A DNA stretch of 64,000 bases from Roseinatronobacter alkalisoli (GCF_028745735.1 NZ_JAQZSM010000009.1:1-64000); one strand, 5' to 3'. Positions 9,969 to 19,660 are shown, numbered from the stretch's first letter. The notes: a model not told the origin generated them from the letters alone. A program made the numbers and translations.

Positions 9969-10568
9969 TCAGAAATCCTTGCGCGCACGCAGGGCCGCGC
10001 CAATCGTGCCGTCATCCAGATAGTCCAACTCGCCCCCCATTGGCACGCCCTGCGCCAGCGCGGTAATCTTCACGCCGGTATGCCCCAGCGCGTCAGCAAT
10101 GTAATGCGCAGTGGTCTGGCCATCGACTGTGGCCGCAAGCGCAAGGATCACTTCGCGCACCCCCCCGTTGCCCACGCGGTCCACCAATTGGGGAATGCGC
10201 AGGTCTTCCGGTCCAATGGCATCTAGCGCCGAAAGTGTGCCGCCAAGGACATGATACTGCCCCTTGAACACGCCACCGCGTTCCATCGCCCACAGATCCG
10301 CGACATCCTCGACCACGCAGATCTCCCCGGTCGCGCGCCGCGTATCGGTGCAGATTGCACAGACCGGCGCAGTCGAGATATTGCCGCATTGCGAACATGT
10401 CTGCGCGCTTTGGGAAACGCGGTCCAGCGCCGCCAGAAGCGGGCGCATGGACTGGTCGCGGCGCTGGATCAGATGCAGCACCAGTCGGCGCGCAGACCGC
10501 GGCCCCAGACCGGGCAGACGCGCCATCTGTGCGATCAACGCTTCTATGTCATTGGGGGCGCGGTCCAT
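9969..10568 (-). CDS. recR: recombination mediator RecR
   Basis: 199 residues. RecR works with RecF and RecO to load RecA at single-strand gaps. In order: the N-terminal helix-hairpin-helix ([19 protein letters not shown]-like), a four-Cys zinc finger ([16 protein letters not shown]), and the Toprim core ([16 protein letters not shown]). It is the third gene of dnaX-ybaB-recR, a very widely conserved trio; 12 bp separate it from the ybaB stop. Confidence 0.97.
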   Translation of the reverse strand: MDRAPNDIEALIAQMARLPGLGPRSARRLVLHLIQRRDQSMRPLLAALDRVSQSAQTCSQCGNISTAPVCAICTDTRRATGEICVVEDVADLWAMERGGVFKGQYHVLGGTLSALDAIGPEDLRIPQLVDRVGNGGVREVILALAATVDGQTTAHYIADALGHTGVKITALAQGVPMGGELDYLDDGTIGAALRARKDF

Positions 10569-10580
10569 TCGCGTTGGTGT

Positions 10581-10925
10581 CTAGAACGGCAGGTTCATGT
10601 CGCGCGGCAGGCCCAGGCTTTCGGCCATCCTGCCCATTTCTTCCTTGGAACGCTGCTCTGCTTTGGCCTGCGCGTCCTTGATGGCGGCAAGGATCAGATC
10701 CTCAACCACTTCCTTTTCTTCGGCATTGAAGATGGAAGGATCGATATCCAGCCCTGTCAGTTCGCCTTTTGCACTCGCTGTTGCCTTAACCAGCCCGGCC
10801 CCGGATTCACCCGTCACCATGATGGATTTCAACTCTTCCTGAAGCTGGGCCATCTTGCCCTGCATTTCCTGCGCGGTCTTCATCATCTTGGCCATATCGC
10901 CAAGACCGCCCATACCCTTGAACAT
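10581..10925 (-). CDS. YbaB/EbfC nucleoid-associated protein
   Basis: 114 residues of the YbaB/EbfC family: small dimeric DNA-binding proteins of uncertain role in recombination or nucleoid structure. The sequence has the family's tweezer helices (MAKMMKTAQEMQGKMAQLQEEL) and the central strands (LTGLDIDPSIF). It lies between dnaX (15 bp upstream) and recR (12 bp downstream), the usual conserved position, which strengthens the call. Confidence 0.95.
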   Translation of the reverse strand: MFKGMGGLGDMAKMMKTAQEMQGKMAQLQEELKSIMVTGESGAGLVKATASAKGELTGLDIDPSIFNAEEKEVVEDLILAAIKDAQAKAEQRSKEEMGRMAESLGLPRDMNLPF

Positions 10926-10940
10926 GTCAGTGTCCTTTCA

Positions 10941-12701
10941 TCATCTATCGTCAAACGGATCCCAGTCCGGGTCCAGTTCATCTTCGGCGGGGGCAAGCGC
11001 TTCGCTTTCGATCTGCGCGTCCGATTGGCCGATCTCGCGGATATCGGCAATCCGCGCCTGTGGGAAGGTCTGAAATACTGCCGCAACCAGCGTATTATCC
11101 ATGGCTTCGGCTTCCTGGGCGCCGCGCTGCTGCGCGCGGGTTTCGGCCAGCGTCGGCCCGCCGCCTGTGGATGTGACCGACACGCCCCAACGCGCGCCGG
11201 TCCAGCCCTGCAAACGGCCCGCAAGCCGCGCGGCCAGATCAGGCACCGCATCCGGCGTGGGTTCGAATTCCACCCGTCCCGGACTGTAGCGCACCAGACG
11301 CAGGCAGTTTTCCACCTCCATCAGCAGGGCCATGTCGCGCTTCTCGCGGATCAGGGCAACAACATCGTCAAACTGCGGATAAAATGCCAGCGCGGGGGCC
11401 GCCCCTGCAAGGGCCGCTTGCGGGGTCGCACCTGTACCGGCCCGACCGGATGCCATGGCAGGCGCGCCATTACGGCCGGCACTGACTGCGGCGGATGGCG
11501 CGCGCGTGGTCCCACCACCACCGGATGGTGCGGGTGGGGTCTGGTCATGCCATTTGCGCAGCACTTCTTCGGGGCTGGGCAGGTCAGCCACATGGGTCAG
11601 GCGGATAATCGCCATTTCAGCGGCCATCATCGCATTGGGCGCGGCGGCCACTTCTTCCAGCGCTTTCAGAAGCATCTGCCAGGCCCGCGTCAACACCCGC
11701 ATCGGCAGGGCCTGCGCCATTTCCATGCCACGATCGCGTTCTTCGGGGCTGATGGTGGGGTCGCTGCCCGCGTCCGGCGTCACCTTGGTCACACTCAGCC
11801 AATGGGTAATTTCCGCCAGATCACGCAACACCGCCATCGGATCGGCCCCGTCAGCATATTGCGCCGATAGTTCCGCAAGCGCCGCACCCGCATCGCCGCG
11901 CATGATATGGTCAAACAGGTCCAGCACCCGCGCGCGGTCCGCAAGCCCCAGCATGGCGCGCACCTGATCGGCGCTGGTTTCCCCCGCGCCATGGCTGATG
12001 GCCTGATCGAGCAGCGACATGGCGTCACGCACCGACCCTTCGGCGGCGCGCGTGATCAGCGCCAGCGCATCATCGGCAACCTGCCCGCCTTCGGCCTGCG
12101 CCACACGCGCCAGATGCGCAATCATCACTTCCGGTTCAACCCGGCGCAGATCAAACCGCTGGCAGCGCGACAGGACCGTCACAGGCACTTTGCGGATTTC
12201 GGTTGTGGCAAAAATGAATTTCACATGCGCAGGCGGTTCTTCCAGCGTTTTCAACAGCGCGTTGAAGGCGGAATTCGACAGCATGTGAACTTCGTCGATG
12301 ATATAGATCTTGTAGCGCGCCGATGCCGCGCGATAGGCCACACTGTCAATGATTTCACGGATGTCGCCCACGCCTGTGCGCGATGCGGCGTCCATTTCCA
12401 TGACATCAACATGGCGGCCATCAGTGATGGCGCGGCAATGCTCGCACTGCCCGCAAGGTTCGGTGGTCGGCCCGCCCTGCCCGTCCGGGCCGATACAGTT
12501 CAGCCCTTTGGCGATGATCCTTGCCGTAGTCGTTTTGCCGGTCCCGCGAATGCCGGTCATGACGAAAGCATGATGAATGCGGTCTGCTGCAAAGGCGTTG
12601 CGCAAGGTGCGCACCATCGCGTCCTGACCGATAAGATCGGCAAAACTCTCTGGGCGGTATTTACGCGCCAGAACCTGATAGGGGGTTTGACTGTCAGTCA
12701 T
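10941..12701 (-). CDS. dnaX: DNA polymerase III subunits gamma/tau
   Basis: 586 residues; clamp-loader ATPase of the replicative polymerase. Walker A GIRGTGKTT at about residues 50-58, zinc-site cysteines C69, C83, C86 and C89 (EPCGQCEHC), Walker B YIIDEVHML and sensor-1 FATTEIRKVP are all present. A Gly/Ala/Pro-rich linker (residues of about 385-435) leads to the tau-type C-terminal domain, which ends in an acidic tail (DELDPDWDPFDDR). I did not see an obvious A-rich slippery heptamer, so production of a separate gamma form cannot be claimed. Confidence 0.97.
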   Translation of the reverse strand: MTDSQTPYQVLARKYRPESFADLIGQDAMVRTLRNAFAADRIHHAFVMTGIRGTGKTTTARIIAKGLNCIGPDGQGGPTTEPCGQCEHCRAITDGRHVDVMEMDAASRTGVGDIREIIDSVAYRAASARYKIYIIDEVHMLSNSAFNALLKTLEEPPAHVKFIFATTEIRKVPVTVLSRCQRFDLRRVEPEVMIAHLARVAQAEGGQVADDALALITRAAEGSVRDAMSLLDQAISHGAGETSADQVRAMLGLADRARVLDLFDHIMRGDAGAALAELSAQYADGADPMAVLRDLAEITHWLSVTKVTPDAGSDPTISPEERDRGMEMAQALPMRVLTRAWQMLLKALEEVAAAPNAMMAAEMAIIRLTHVADLPSPEEVLRKWHDQTPPAPSGGGGTTRAPSAAVSAGRNGAPAMASGRAGTGATPQAALAGAAPALAFYPQFDDVVALIREKRDMALLMEVENCLRLVRYSPGRVEFEPTPDAVPDLAARLAGRLQGWTGARWGVSVTSTGGGPTLAETRAQQRGAQEAEAMDNTLVAAVFQTFPQARIADIREIGQSDAQIESEALAPAEDELDPDWDPFDDR

Positions 12702-12828
12702 GTGTCGGGGCCTTGGTCATTTGCGCCTACCCTAACGCGCGGCAGGCAGGATGGGAAACGGGTTTTCATGTTTGCCGCGATGCGTTTTTGGTATGGGAGG
12801 GTGACTGCATATTTTTTGCAAGATGAAA

Positions 12829-13635
12829 TCAGTATGAACCGCGGGCCAGAAAACCGCAGTCACACAGGAATCCGGTGACAAGCCGCGAGAATTCTTCGGG
12901 CTGTTCCACATGGGCCAGATGGCCCGCGCGGCGCAGAATCGCAAATTGTGACCCGGCAACCAGTTCCGTGGTTTCGCGGACCAGATCAGGCGGCGTCAGC
13001 GCGTCGCGGTCACCGGTCAGTCCAAGAACCGGCAGGGCAAGGCGGGCCGTAGTGGCATAGAAATCACTGCCCGCGATTGCCTGTGCGCAACCCGCCCAGC
13101 CCTGCGGCGGGCATTCAAACAGCATGTCACGCCAGACGGAAATGGCGGGGCTGCGCTGAAACGCGGGCGTGAACCACCCTTTCAGCACCTGTTCGGCAAT
13201 TACCGGGAGTCCCTGCGTCCGCACCCGCTGCGCGCGCGCCCCCCATAGTTCCGCTGTGTCCAGACGCGCTCCGGTGCCCGACAGGACCATGGCGCGCAGC
13301 AGATCAGGGCGTTTTGTCGCCAATGCCTGCGCCACCAGCCCGCCAAGACCCTGCCCCAGAAAAACAGCCCCCCGGATACGCAGATGATCCAGCAGGGTTT
13401 CGGTATCGCGCACCAGTTGCCCCATCGTATATGGCCCGTCCGGCGCCAGAGATTCGCCATGTCCACGGTGGTCGTAGCGCAGCACACGTATGTCCTGCGG
13501 CAGGCAGGGCAGCAGCGGTTCCCAGACCCGCAGGTCACTGCCCAGCGTGCCGGACAATACCAATGTCAGCCCGCCTTCCGGACCGGTCACCCGGTAATGC
13601 AGTCCCCCCGGATCATGCCGTGGCGCGGGCATCAT
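12829..13635 (-). CDS. alpha/beta-hydrolase-fold protein with glycine at the nucleophile site
   Basis: 268 residues resembling 3-oxoadipate enol-lactonase (PcaD)-type hydrolases: YDHRGHGESLAPDGPYTM, then FLGQGLGGLVAQALA, LTGDRDALTPP (acid residue) and RAGHLAHVEQPEEF (catalytic His). The nucleophile elbow GxSxG reads G-Q-G-L-G: residue 96 is Gly (codon GGT, complement of 13348-13350), while the Asp and His of the triad remain. Either it is not a serine hydrolase or it has been repurposed. The ATG at 13635 (or 13632) overlaps the end of the dehydratase gene; an ATG at 13683 is also in frame but less family-like. Confidence 0.8.
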   Translation of the reverse strand: MMPAPRHDPGGLHYRVTGPEGGLTLVLSGTLGSDLRVWEPLLPCLPQDIRVLRYDHRGHGESLAPDGPYTMGQLVRDTETLLDHLRIRGAVFLGQGLGGLVAQALATKRPDLLRAMVLSGTGARLDTAELWGARAQRVRTQGLPVIAEQVLKGWFTPAFQRSPAISVWRDMLFECPPQGWAGCAQAIAGSDFYATTARLALPVLGLTGDRDALTPPDLVRETTELVAGSQFAILRRAGHLAHVEQPEEFSRLVTGFLCDCGFLARGSY

Positions 13636-14599
13636 CACCGGTTCCGCCTGCCAGCGCGCGCTGGAAAACGGCGCGGTCCACATTCCCCCCCGATACGGTC
13701 ACGATGACGCTGTCGCCCGTAATCTGCTCGGGCAGGAACAATGCGGCGGCCAGCGCCACGGCACCGCCCGGTTCGACAACAAGCTTCAGCCGCTCGAACG
13801 CCAGCGCCATTGCGGCCAGTGCCTGCGCATCACTGACCACCAGCCCCGGCCCGCACAGGCGTTTCAGGACCGGCCATGTCAGCTTGCCCGGCGCGGGCGT
13901 GACAATCGCATCACACAGCCCGCTGCGCAGCGCATGTGTCACCACCTGCCCGGATGTCAGCGATTTCGTCACATCATCAAAGCCTTCTGGTTCCACAGGG
14001 CGCACCTGCATGTCCGGGGCATGGCGTTTCAGCGCCAGCGCAATGCCTGATGTCAGCCCGCCACCACCGCAGCACACCAGAACTTGTGCAGATGTCACAC
14101 CATGTTCCGCGGCCTGCTGCGCAATTTCCAGCCCCGTCGTGCCCTGCCCCGCAATCACCTGCGGATGGTCAAAAGGCTGGATCAGGCTTAGCCCGCGTTC
14201 CGCCGCAAGTGCCGCCCCCAGCGCATCCCGATCCTCGGATGCGCGGTCATACAGCACCACTTCGGCCCCCAGCGCGCGGGTATTGGCGATCTTGATGGCA
14301 GGCGCGTCATGCGGCATGATGATAACTGCATTCAGCCCCCGCAAGCCCGCCGCATAGGCCACCCCCTGCGCATGATTGCCCGATGAAAAAGCGATAACCC
14401 CGCGCACATCATCAGGCAACGCCGTCACCGCCGACCACGCACCGCGAAACTTGAAACTGCCGGTATGTTGCAGGCATTCCGCCTTGATGAACACCTTGCG
14501 TCCCGCAATTTCATCCAGAAACGGCGACGACAACAGTGGCGTGCGCCGCGCATGGCCCTGCAGGCGCAGGCTTGCTACTTCGATCATGTCAATATTCAC
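13613..14599 (-). CDS. threonine/serine dehydratase-family PLP enzyme
   Basis: About 328 residues of the fold-type II PLP family (threonine dehydratase, serine racemase, hydroxyaspartate ammonia-lyase). The Schiff-base lysine lies in HTGSFKFRGAWSA, with the phosphate-binding loop CCGGGGLTSG and the substrate loop FSSGNHAQGVAYAA. There is no C-terminal ACT domain, so it is the short catabolic/racemase type; the exact substrate cannot be told. I choose GTG at 14599, which gives VNIDMIEVASLRL (family-like) and a GTGA overlap with the upstream hydrolase stop. ATG codons at 14617 and 14587 are alternatives. Confidence 0.85.
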   Translation of the reverse strand: MNIDMIEVASLRLQGHARRTPLLSSPFLDEIAGRKVFIKAECLQHTGSFKFRGAWSAVTALPDDVRGVIAFSSGNHAQGVAYAAGLRGLNAVIIMPHDAPAIKIANTRALGAEVVLYDRASEDRDALGAALAAERGLSLIQPFDHPQVIAGQGTTGLEIAQQAAEHGVTSAQVLVCCGGGGLTSGIALALKRHAPDMQVRPVEPEGFDDVTKSLTSGQVVTHALRSGLCDAIVTPAPGKLTWPVLKRLCGPGLVVSDAQALAAMALAFERLKLVVEPGGAVALAAALFLPEQITGDSVIVTVSGGNVDRAVFQRALAGGTGDDARATA

Positions 14600-15417
14600 A
14601 GGCACATTCCCAACCATTGATGAATCGCGCGCAGCGATTCTGCTTCATCCAGAAACGGGATATGCCCGCGCCCGGGCACCTCCTCAAGGATCATGTCGGG
14701 GCGACGCTCCTGCATCTGCTGGGCCGTTGCCGCGCTCAGCAAATCCGAATTCGCCCCGCGGATAAGCGCCAGTGGCAGACCGGCGCAGGCGTCAAACAGC
14801 GGCCAGATATCCCCGCCGCCCCCGTCCATCGCAGCAAGAAAGGCGTCGCGCAGCGCGGGATCGTAGTTCAGATCCAGCCCCTGATCGGTCTGGGTGAAAT
14901 GCCTGCGCGCTTCGTCCATCCAGCGCCCCGCTGGCAGATCAGTGAATTCCGGATAGGCCCGCGCCAGGGCCATCGCCGCCTCGGAATGACTGCGCGCAGC
15001 GGGCGTTCGCCCGATATAGCTGGCAATCCGCGCAAGCCCGTCTGTGTCAATCACCGGGCCAATGTCATTCAGGCAGATCCCGCGCAGCCGGTCATGGGCC
15101 GTTGCCGCCAGATACATGGCAATAATTCCGCCGCGCGACGTACCCAGCACCGCCACCTGATCCAGCCCCAGATAATCCAGCAATTCCACCACATCAGCCC
15201 CTTCGCGCGGCACCGTGTAGCTTTCGGCACCCGACCATTGCGACTGCCCGCGCCCACGATAATCCAGCCGCAGCAAGCGCAGCGGTGGCAGATGCGGCGC
15301 CAGATAGTCGAAATCGCTGCCATTGCGCGTCAGCCCCGCCAGACACAACAATGCGCGCCCATGCCCGGTATCAGTGTAATGCAACTGCGTCCCGTCAGAA
15401 GCGGTGAAAAACGGCAT
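14596..15417 (-). CDS. alpha/beta hydrolase
   Basis: 273 residues from MPFFTASDGTQLHYTD. The triad looks complete: nucleophile elbow GTSRGG, an acid residue after the strand-6 region, and His in VPGRGHIPFLDE. The oxyanion segment LAGLTRNGSDF and LDYRGRGQSQW are typical of the family. The substrate is unknown. The ATG at 15417 overlaps the haloacid dehalogenase stop (ATGA). An in-frame upstream extension to 15561 reads through the dehalogenase gene in another frame and is rejected. Unlike the next hydrolase in the cluster it keeps the serine. Confidence 0.88.
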   Translation of the reverse strand: MPFFTASDGTQLHYTDTGHGRALLCLAGLTRNGSDFDYLAPHLPPLRLLRLDYRGRGQSQWSGAESYTVPREGADVVELLDYLGLDQVAVLGTSRGGIIAMYLAATAHDRLRGICLNDIGPVIDTDGLARIASYIGRTPAARSHSEAAMALARAYPEFTDLPAGRWMDEARRHFTQTDQGLDLNYDPALRDAFLAAMDGGGGDIWPLFDACAGLPLALIRGANSDLLSAATAQQMQERRPDMILEEVPGRGHIPFLDEAESLRAIHQWLGMCL

Positions 15418-16103
15418 CAGATATCCCCCGGTAGCGGCAATACGCCATGCAGATCGCGGGCAATCGCATCCGGCCGCCCGAACAGCCGGTCCACCGGGGC
15501 ACCCGCGCGGTTCACCCACAGCGTGCGGAACCCGTAAGCCGCGCCTGCGCAAATATCCCACCCGTTGGATGAAATGAACAGCACCTCTTGCGGCGCTGTG
15601 CCGAACCGCTTGCCCACCATGTCGTAAACCGCGCCCGCCGGTTTGAACACGCCCACATCCTCGACCGACAGAACCGCCTGAAACATGTCCTGCAACCCCG
15701 CCGCACGCAGCGCAGATGCCAGCATCGAGGGTGTGCCATTCGACAGGATTGCAAGCGCCATACCTTGTGCTGCCAGCCCGCGCAGCACCTCCGGCACTTC
15801 GGCAAAGACGGGCAATTCCTGATAAAGCGCCAGAAGCCGCGCGCGAAGGCCGTCATCTGCAAGCCCGGCATCTTCCAGCGCCCAGTCAAGCGCATCTTCG
15901 GTCACTTGCGCGAAATCGGCATGATGGCCAGCTGCGGCACGCAGCCATGTGTATTCAAGCTGCTTGCGCCGCCAAACCGCCGATATGCAAGGCCAGCTTT
16001 CCGCCAGCGCGTCCCCGCCCGGCCCCTTGGCCGCAATCTGCGCCGCTGCATCCACATCGAACAGCGTCCCATAGGCATCAAACACACAGAGGCGGACGGA
16101 CAT
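15417..16103 (-). CDS. haloacid dehalogenase, type II
   Basis: 228 residues of the HAD superfamily with the L-2-haloacid dehalogenase (type II) layout: nucleophile Asp9 in VFDAYGTLFD, motif II LSNGTPSML, the lysine in FKPAGAVYD and the characteristic SSNGWDICAGAAYGF. Type II members hydrolyse (S)-2-haloalkanoic acids to (R)-2-hydroxy acids, though chromosomal homologues often act on other small substrates. The start at 16103 has a good ribosome-binding site (AGGAGAAACC-ATG). It heads a tightly overlapping four-gene run: dehalogenase, hydrolase, dehydratase, hydrolase. Confidence 0.9.
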   Translation of the reverse strand: MSVRLCVFDAYGTLFDVDAAAQIAAKGPGGDALAESWPCISAVWRRKQLEYTWLRAAAGHHADFAQVTEDALDWALEDAGLADDGLRARLLALYQELPVFAEVPEVLRGLAAQGMALAILSNGTPSMLASALRAAGLQDMFQAVLSVEDVGVFKPAGAVYDMVGKRFGTAPQEVLFISSNGWDICAGAAYGFRTLWVNRAGAPVDRLFGRPDAIARDLHGVLPLPGDI

Positions 16104-16208
16104 GGTTTCTCCTTTTTTTTGCAAAATGAACACCGCGACGCGTATCCCGCGCATATTTCATCTTGCCAAAAATACACAACCGCACAACGCGCGGTCATGC
16201 AACCGGCA

Positions 16209-17510
16209 TCAGCGGTTCAACCGGTCCAGCCTTGCGCGCACACTCAGCCCATGGGCTTGCAGGCTTTCGGACATGGCCAGTTGTTCCGCCGCCGGTCCGA
16301 TTGCCGCCAGCGCTTCCGGGGTCATCCGCGCCAATGTGGTGCGTTTCATGAAATCCAGCACCGACAGACCCGATGAAAACCGCGCGGACCGCGCCGTGGG
16401 CAGCACATGGTTCGGCCCGCCGATATAATCGCCAATCGCTTCCGGGGTCCAATGGCCCAGAAAGACTGCACCCGCATGGGTGATCTGCGCCAGCAGCGCT
16501 TCGGGGTCTGCCACACAAAGTTCCAGATGTTCCGGTGCAATCCGGTCAGACAGGGCCGCCGCCTCAGTCAGGTCGCCCACGGTGATGATCGCGCCATAAT
16601 CGCGCCAGCTTGCCCCCGCAATCGCGCGGCGGTCCAGTGTTTCAAGCCGCTTGTCCACCGCCCGCGCCACGTCCTTGCCGAATGCCGCATCCGTGGTGAT
16701 CAGGATGGATTGCGCGCTTTCGTCATGTTCGGCCTGTGACAGCAGATCAAGCGCAATCCAGTCCGGGTCCGACTGGCCATCTGCAATGACCAGAATTTCA
16801 GACGGGCCAGCAATCATGTCAATGCCCACGCGGCCAAAGACACGGCGTTTTGCCGCCGCCACAAAGGCGTTGCCCGGCCCGGTGATCTTGTCCACCGGTG
16901 CGATGGTCTGCGTGCCATAGGCCAGCGCCGCAATCGCCTGCGCGCCACCAATCCGGTAAACCGTTTCAACCCCCGACAGTTTGGCCGCCAGCAACACCAG
17001 CGGGTTGACCTTGCCGCCCGGTGTGGGCGCGCAGATGACCAGCCGCTGCACCCCCGCCACCTGCGCAGGAATGGCGTTCATCAGAACCGAGGACGGATAG
17101 CTGGCCAGCCCCCCCGGCACATATAGCCCCGCTGCCGCCACTGGCCCCCAGCGCCAGCCCAGTTCCGCGCCCGACTCATCAGTCCAGCGCATGTCCTGCG
17201 GGCGTTGGCGGTCGTGATAGGCGCGGATGCGCGCCGCCGCCAGTTCCAGCGCCGCACGCTCTGCCTCGGGCACGCGGGCACATTCGGCCTCTATCTCGTC
17301 ACTGGTGAAGGCAAGCGTGTCGGGTGTCAGATCCAGCTTGTCGAATTTCGCGGTCAGTTCTATCACCGCCGCATCGCCGCGCGCGCGCACGTCAGAAATG
17401 ATCGCGGCGACTGTGTCATCCACATCGACCGCATCTTCACGCTTGGCGTTCAGCAACGTGGTAAAGGCCGCTTCAAACCCGGCATCGCGGCTGTCGAGAT
17501 ACACAGGCAT
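16209..17510 (-). CDS. hisD: histidinol dehydrogenase
   Basis: 433 residues; oxidises histidinol to histidine in two NAD-dependent steps, the last of the pathway. Seen: the NAD-binding and substrate segments YVPGGLASYPSSVLMN, ICAPTPGG and DMIAGPSEILVIAD, the zinc/catalytic region LLSQAEHDESAQSIL (Glu and His), and the GPNHVLPT motif. The ATG shares one base with the upstream DUF2948 stop (TGATG), so the two are translationally coupled. The order murA-DUF2948-hisD is common in Rhodobacterales. Confidence 0.97.
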   Translation of the reverse strand: MPVYLDSRDAGFEAAFTTLLNAKREDAVDVDDTVAAIISDVRARGDAAVIELTAKFDKLDLTPDTLAFTSDEIEAECARVPEAERAALELAAARIRAYHDRQRPQDMRWTDESGAELGWRWGPVAAAGLYVPGGLASYPSSVLMNAIPAQVAGVQRLVICAPTPGGKVNPLVLLAAKLSGVETVYRIGGAQAIAALAYGTQTIAPVDKITGPGNAFVAAAKRRVFGRVGIDMIAGPSEILVIADGQSDPDWIALDLLSQAEHDESAQSILITTDAAFGKDVARAVDKRLETLDRRAIAGASWRDYGAIITVGDLTEAAALSDRIAPEHLELCVADPEALLAQITHAGAVFLGHWTPEAIGDYIGGPNHVLPTARSARFSSGLSVLDFMKRTTLARMTPEALAAIGPAAEQLAMSESLQAHGLSVRARLDRLNR

Positions 17511-17995
17511 CAGATATCCTCATCCAGCGGGTGCTGCGGCACTTTGCCCGATGGCGCGCGATAGGGCCGCGTCACGTCGGACAACGCCGCATCCAGACAT
17601 TCCACCGACAGCCGGATTTCTCCGTCCCCCGCCAGAATAACCGACACATGCCCCGCGCCATCTGTACCTTGCTCAAACCTGATGGACAGGACCGACAGCA
17701 CCAGATCGGTATCCTTGCGCGAAAACCCCTGACTGGCCACACCCATCACATCGCTGACAACCAGAAGCGACTGCACACGTTCATGGGGGCCGTCATTGCC
17801 CGCGCGCACCCGGTCTTCCCAGCGAAAGCGGTTCAGCAGCATGGCAAAGCGCCGCTTCTGGCGGTCCCATGCCATTTCCGACACTGGCAGAACGGCGTCC
17901 TGCACCAGCGCGGACAGGATTTTCAGATCATCCGTGTCCAGCGCCTGTACCCGCAAGGGCCGGTCTGTGCCATCCTCAAAACGTGCATCGCTCAT
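17510..17995 (-). CDS. DUF2948 family protein
   Basis: 161-residue soluble protein of an alphaproteobacterial family of unknown function (DUF2948), recognised from the N-terminal pattern [23 protein letters not shown], then [22 protein letters not shown], and from its position. It overlaps murA by 4 bp (ATGA) and shares one base with hisD. Coupling with both a cell-wall and a histidine gene gives no clear functional hint. No signal peptide or membrane segment is seen. Confidence 0.88.
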   Translation of the reverse strand: MSDARFEDGTDRPLRVQALDTDDLKILSALVQDAVLPVSEMAWDRQKRRFAMLLNRFRWEDRVRAGNDGPHERVQSLLVVSDVMGVASQGFSRKDTDLVLSVLSIRFEQGTDGAGHVSVILAGDGEIRLSVECLDAALSDVTRPYRAPSGKVPQHPLDEDI

Positions 17996-19260
17996 GACGT
18001 TCTGACCCGTTCGATGCGTGCCCCGCAGGCACCCAGTTTTTCCTCCACCCGTTCATAGCCGCGATCAAGGTGATAGACGCGGCTGACAACAGTTTCCCCT
18101 TCCGCGGCCAGCCCTGCAAGGATCAGCGACACCGATGCGCGCAGATCAGTGGCCATGACCGGCGCACCGCGCAGGCGTTCCACGCCCGTAACCCGCGCCG
18201 TGCCGCCATGCACATCAATCCTTGCGCCCATGCGCGCCAGTTCGGGCGCATGCATGAAGCGGTTTTCAAAGATATGTTCTTCCAGCACCGATTCGCCGTC
18301 CGCTGTGCACATCGCCGCCATGAACTGCGCCTGCAGATCGGTCGGGAAACCGGGGAAAGGTTCGGTCGCCACATTCACCGCGCGCAACCTGTCGGTCTTG
18401 CGCGTAACGCGCAGCCCGCGCGGCGTTTCCTCTACCTCCACCCCGGCCGCGATCAGTTTGTCGGCAAATGCCTGCACCAGTTCCAGCCGCCCTCCCAGCA
18501 ACTCGACCGACCCGCCCGCAATCGCAGGGGCCAGCATATAGGTGCCCAGCTCAATCCGGTCGGTCACAACCGGATGGGTCGCAGCCCCCAGGCTCGCCAC
18601 ACCCTGAATGGTGATGGTGCTGGTGCCTTCGCCTTCGATCTGCGCGCCCATGCGCTTCAGGCATTGCGCCAGATCCACGATTTCGGGTTCGCGCGCAGCG
18701 TTTTCCAGCACAGTCGTCCCGCGCGCCAGTGTCGCCGCCATAAGCGCATTTTCCGTGGCCCCCACCGACACGATGGGAAAGGCGAATCGCGCCCCGCGCA
18801 ACCCGCCCACCGCTTTTGCATGCACATAGCCATCGCGCAGGTCCAGTTCCGCCCCCAGCGCTTCCAATGCGCGCAAGTGCAGATCCACAGGCCGCGCCCC
18901 AATGGCGCAACCACCGGGCAGGGACACAACCGCATGCCCGTCACGCGCCAGCATCGGCCCCAGCACAAGGATAGAGGCCCGCATTTTCCGCACAATATCA
19001 TAATCGGCGCGGTGGCTGGTCAGGTCATGGCTGGACAGCGCCAGCACCTGCCCGTCCTGCAGGCTGGCCACTTCCGCGCCCAGTGATTCCAGCAATTCCG
19101 TCATCGTGCGGATATCCGACAGGCGCGGCGCATTGGTCAGCGTCAGCGGCTGGTCTGTCAGCAGCGTGGCGGGCATCAGCGTAAGACACGCATTCTTTGC
19201 CCCTGCAATCGGGATCACCCCGTTCAGGGGGCCATTGCCGGTAATGACGATCGAATCCAT
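17992..19260 (-). CDS. murA: UDP-N-acetylglucosamine 1-carboxyvinyltransferase
   Basis: 422 residues; first committed step of peptidoglycan synthesis, adding enolpyruvate from PEP to UDP-GlcNAc. The fosfomycin-target cysteine is present (about C118, [14 protein letters not shown]), so normal fosfomycin sensitivity is expected at the target level. Other landmarks are [19 protein letters not shown] at the N-terminus, [13 protein letters not shown] and the C-terminal [17 protein letters not shown]. It starts the murA-DUF2948-hisD run. Confidence 0.97.
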   Translation of the reverse strand: MDSIVITGNGPLNGVIPIAGAKNACLTLMPATLLTDQPLTLTNAPRLSDIRTMTELLESLGAEVASLQDGQVLALSSHDLTSHRADYDIVRKMRASILVLGPMLARDGHAVVSLPGGCAIGARPVDLHLRALEALGAELDLRDGYVHAKAVGGLRGARFAFPIVSVGATENALMAATLARGTTVLENAAREPEIVDLAQCLKRMGAQIEGEGTSTITIQGVASLGAATHPVVTDRIELGTYMLAPAIAGGSVELLGGRLELVQAFADKLIAAGVEVEETPRGLRVTRKTDRLRAVNVATEPFPGFPTDLQAQFMAAMCTADGESVLEEHIFENRFMHAPELARMGARIDVHGGTARVTGVERLRGAPVMATDLRASVSLILAGLAAEGETVVSRVYHLDRGYERVEEKLGACGARIERVRTS

Positions 19261-19271
19261 ACTGCTTGCCC

Positions 19272-19454
19272 TTATTCGTTATGATGCTCTGTGTCCTGCG
19301 CGGCGTGATCCTGTTGCCCGCCCTGCGCGTCGCGCGCACGTGCCTGTGCCTTGCGTCTGGCGATATTCGCTTTCAGCGCCGCTTTCAACCGCGCTGCGCG
19401 CGCGTCGGGCGGGGTTTTGGTGCGGCGGGTGGGGTCGGGTTTCTTGTCGCTCAT
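19272..19454 (-). CDS. small basic conserved hypothetical protein
   Basis: 60-residue, strongly charged protein ([20 protein letters not shown]..., ending in an acidic His-rich tail). The middle ([21 protein letters not shown]) would form a basic amphipathic helix. Its stop lies 11 bp before the murA start, so it probably leads the murA transcript. Small proteins of this kind occur just upstream of murA in related genomes, as far as I recall. Function unknown; a nucleic-acid-binding role would be only a guess. Confidence 0.6.
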   Translation of the reverse strand: MSDKKPDPTRRTKTPPDARAARLKAALKANIARRKAQARARDAQGGQQDHAAQDTEHHNE

Positions 19455-19631
19455 GCGCCCTTCGTATCTGAAGTTTGAAAAAGCGTCCAGATTGGGGGTT
19501 GCATGCGCAAAATTTTCGGACTACCTAGCCGCCCAACGCCACCGTGTGACGCTGCTGAAGGCAGGGTCGGGTCGCCTTTCTGCAAGGGCGGTTTCAGGTG
19601 GCGGAACGACATAGGCTTTTCCAGAGCCTGC

Positions 19632-19660
19632 TTGCATCGGGGGAATGACCGGGTTAGCTA
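19632..19660 (+). promoter_or_regulatory. promoter candidate for tRNA-Thr
   Basis: TTGCAT (19632-19637), 17-bp spacer, TAGCTA (19655-19660), 15 bp before the mature tRNA 5' end. The same -35 hexamer, spacer length and TAG-start -10 occur before the SRP RNA gene, which supports both. Confidence 0.45.

Noticed and set aside
9816-10226. Short coding frame with LHKVHPYHVGPADPGPP across repeat copy B
   Set aside because: The same peptide-like pattern appears in all three repeat copies; it translates the repeat and lacks a ribosome-binding site and coding signal.
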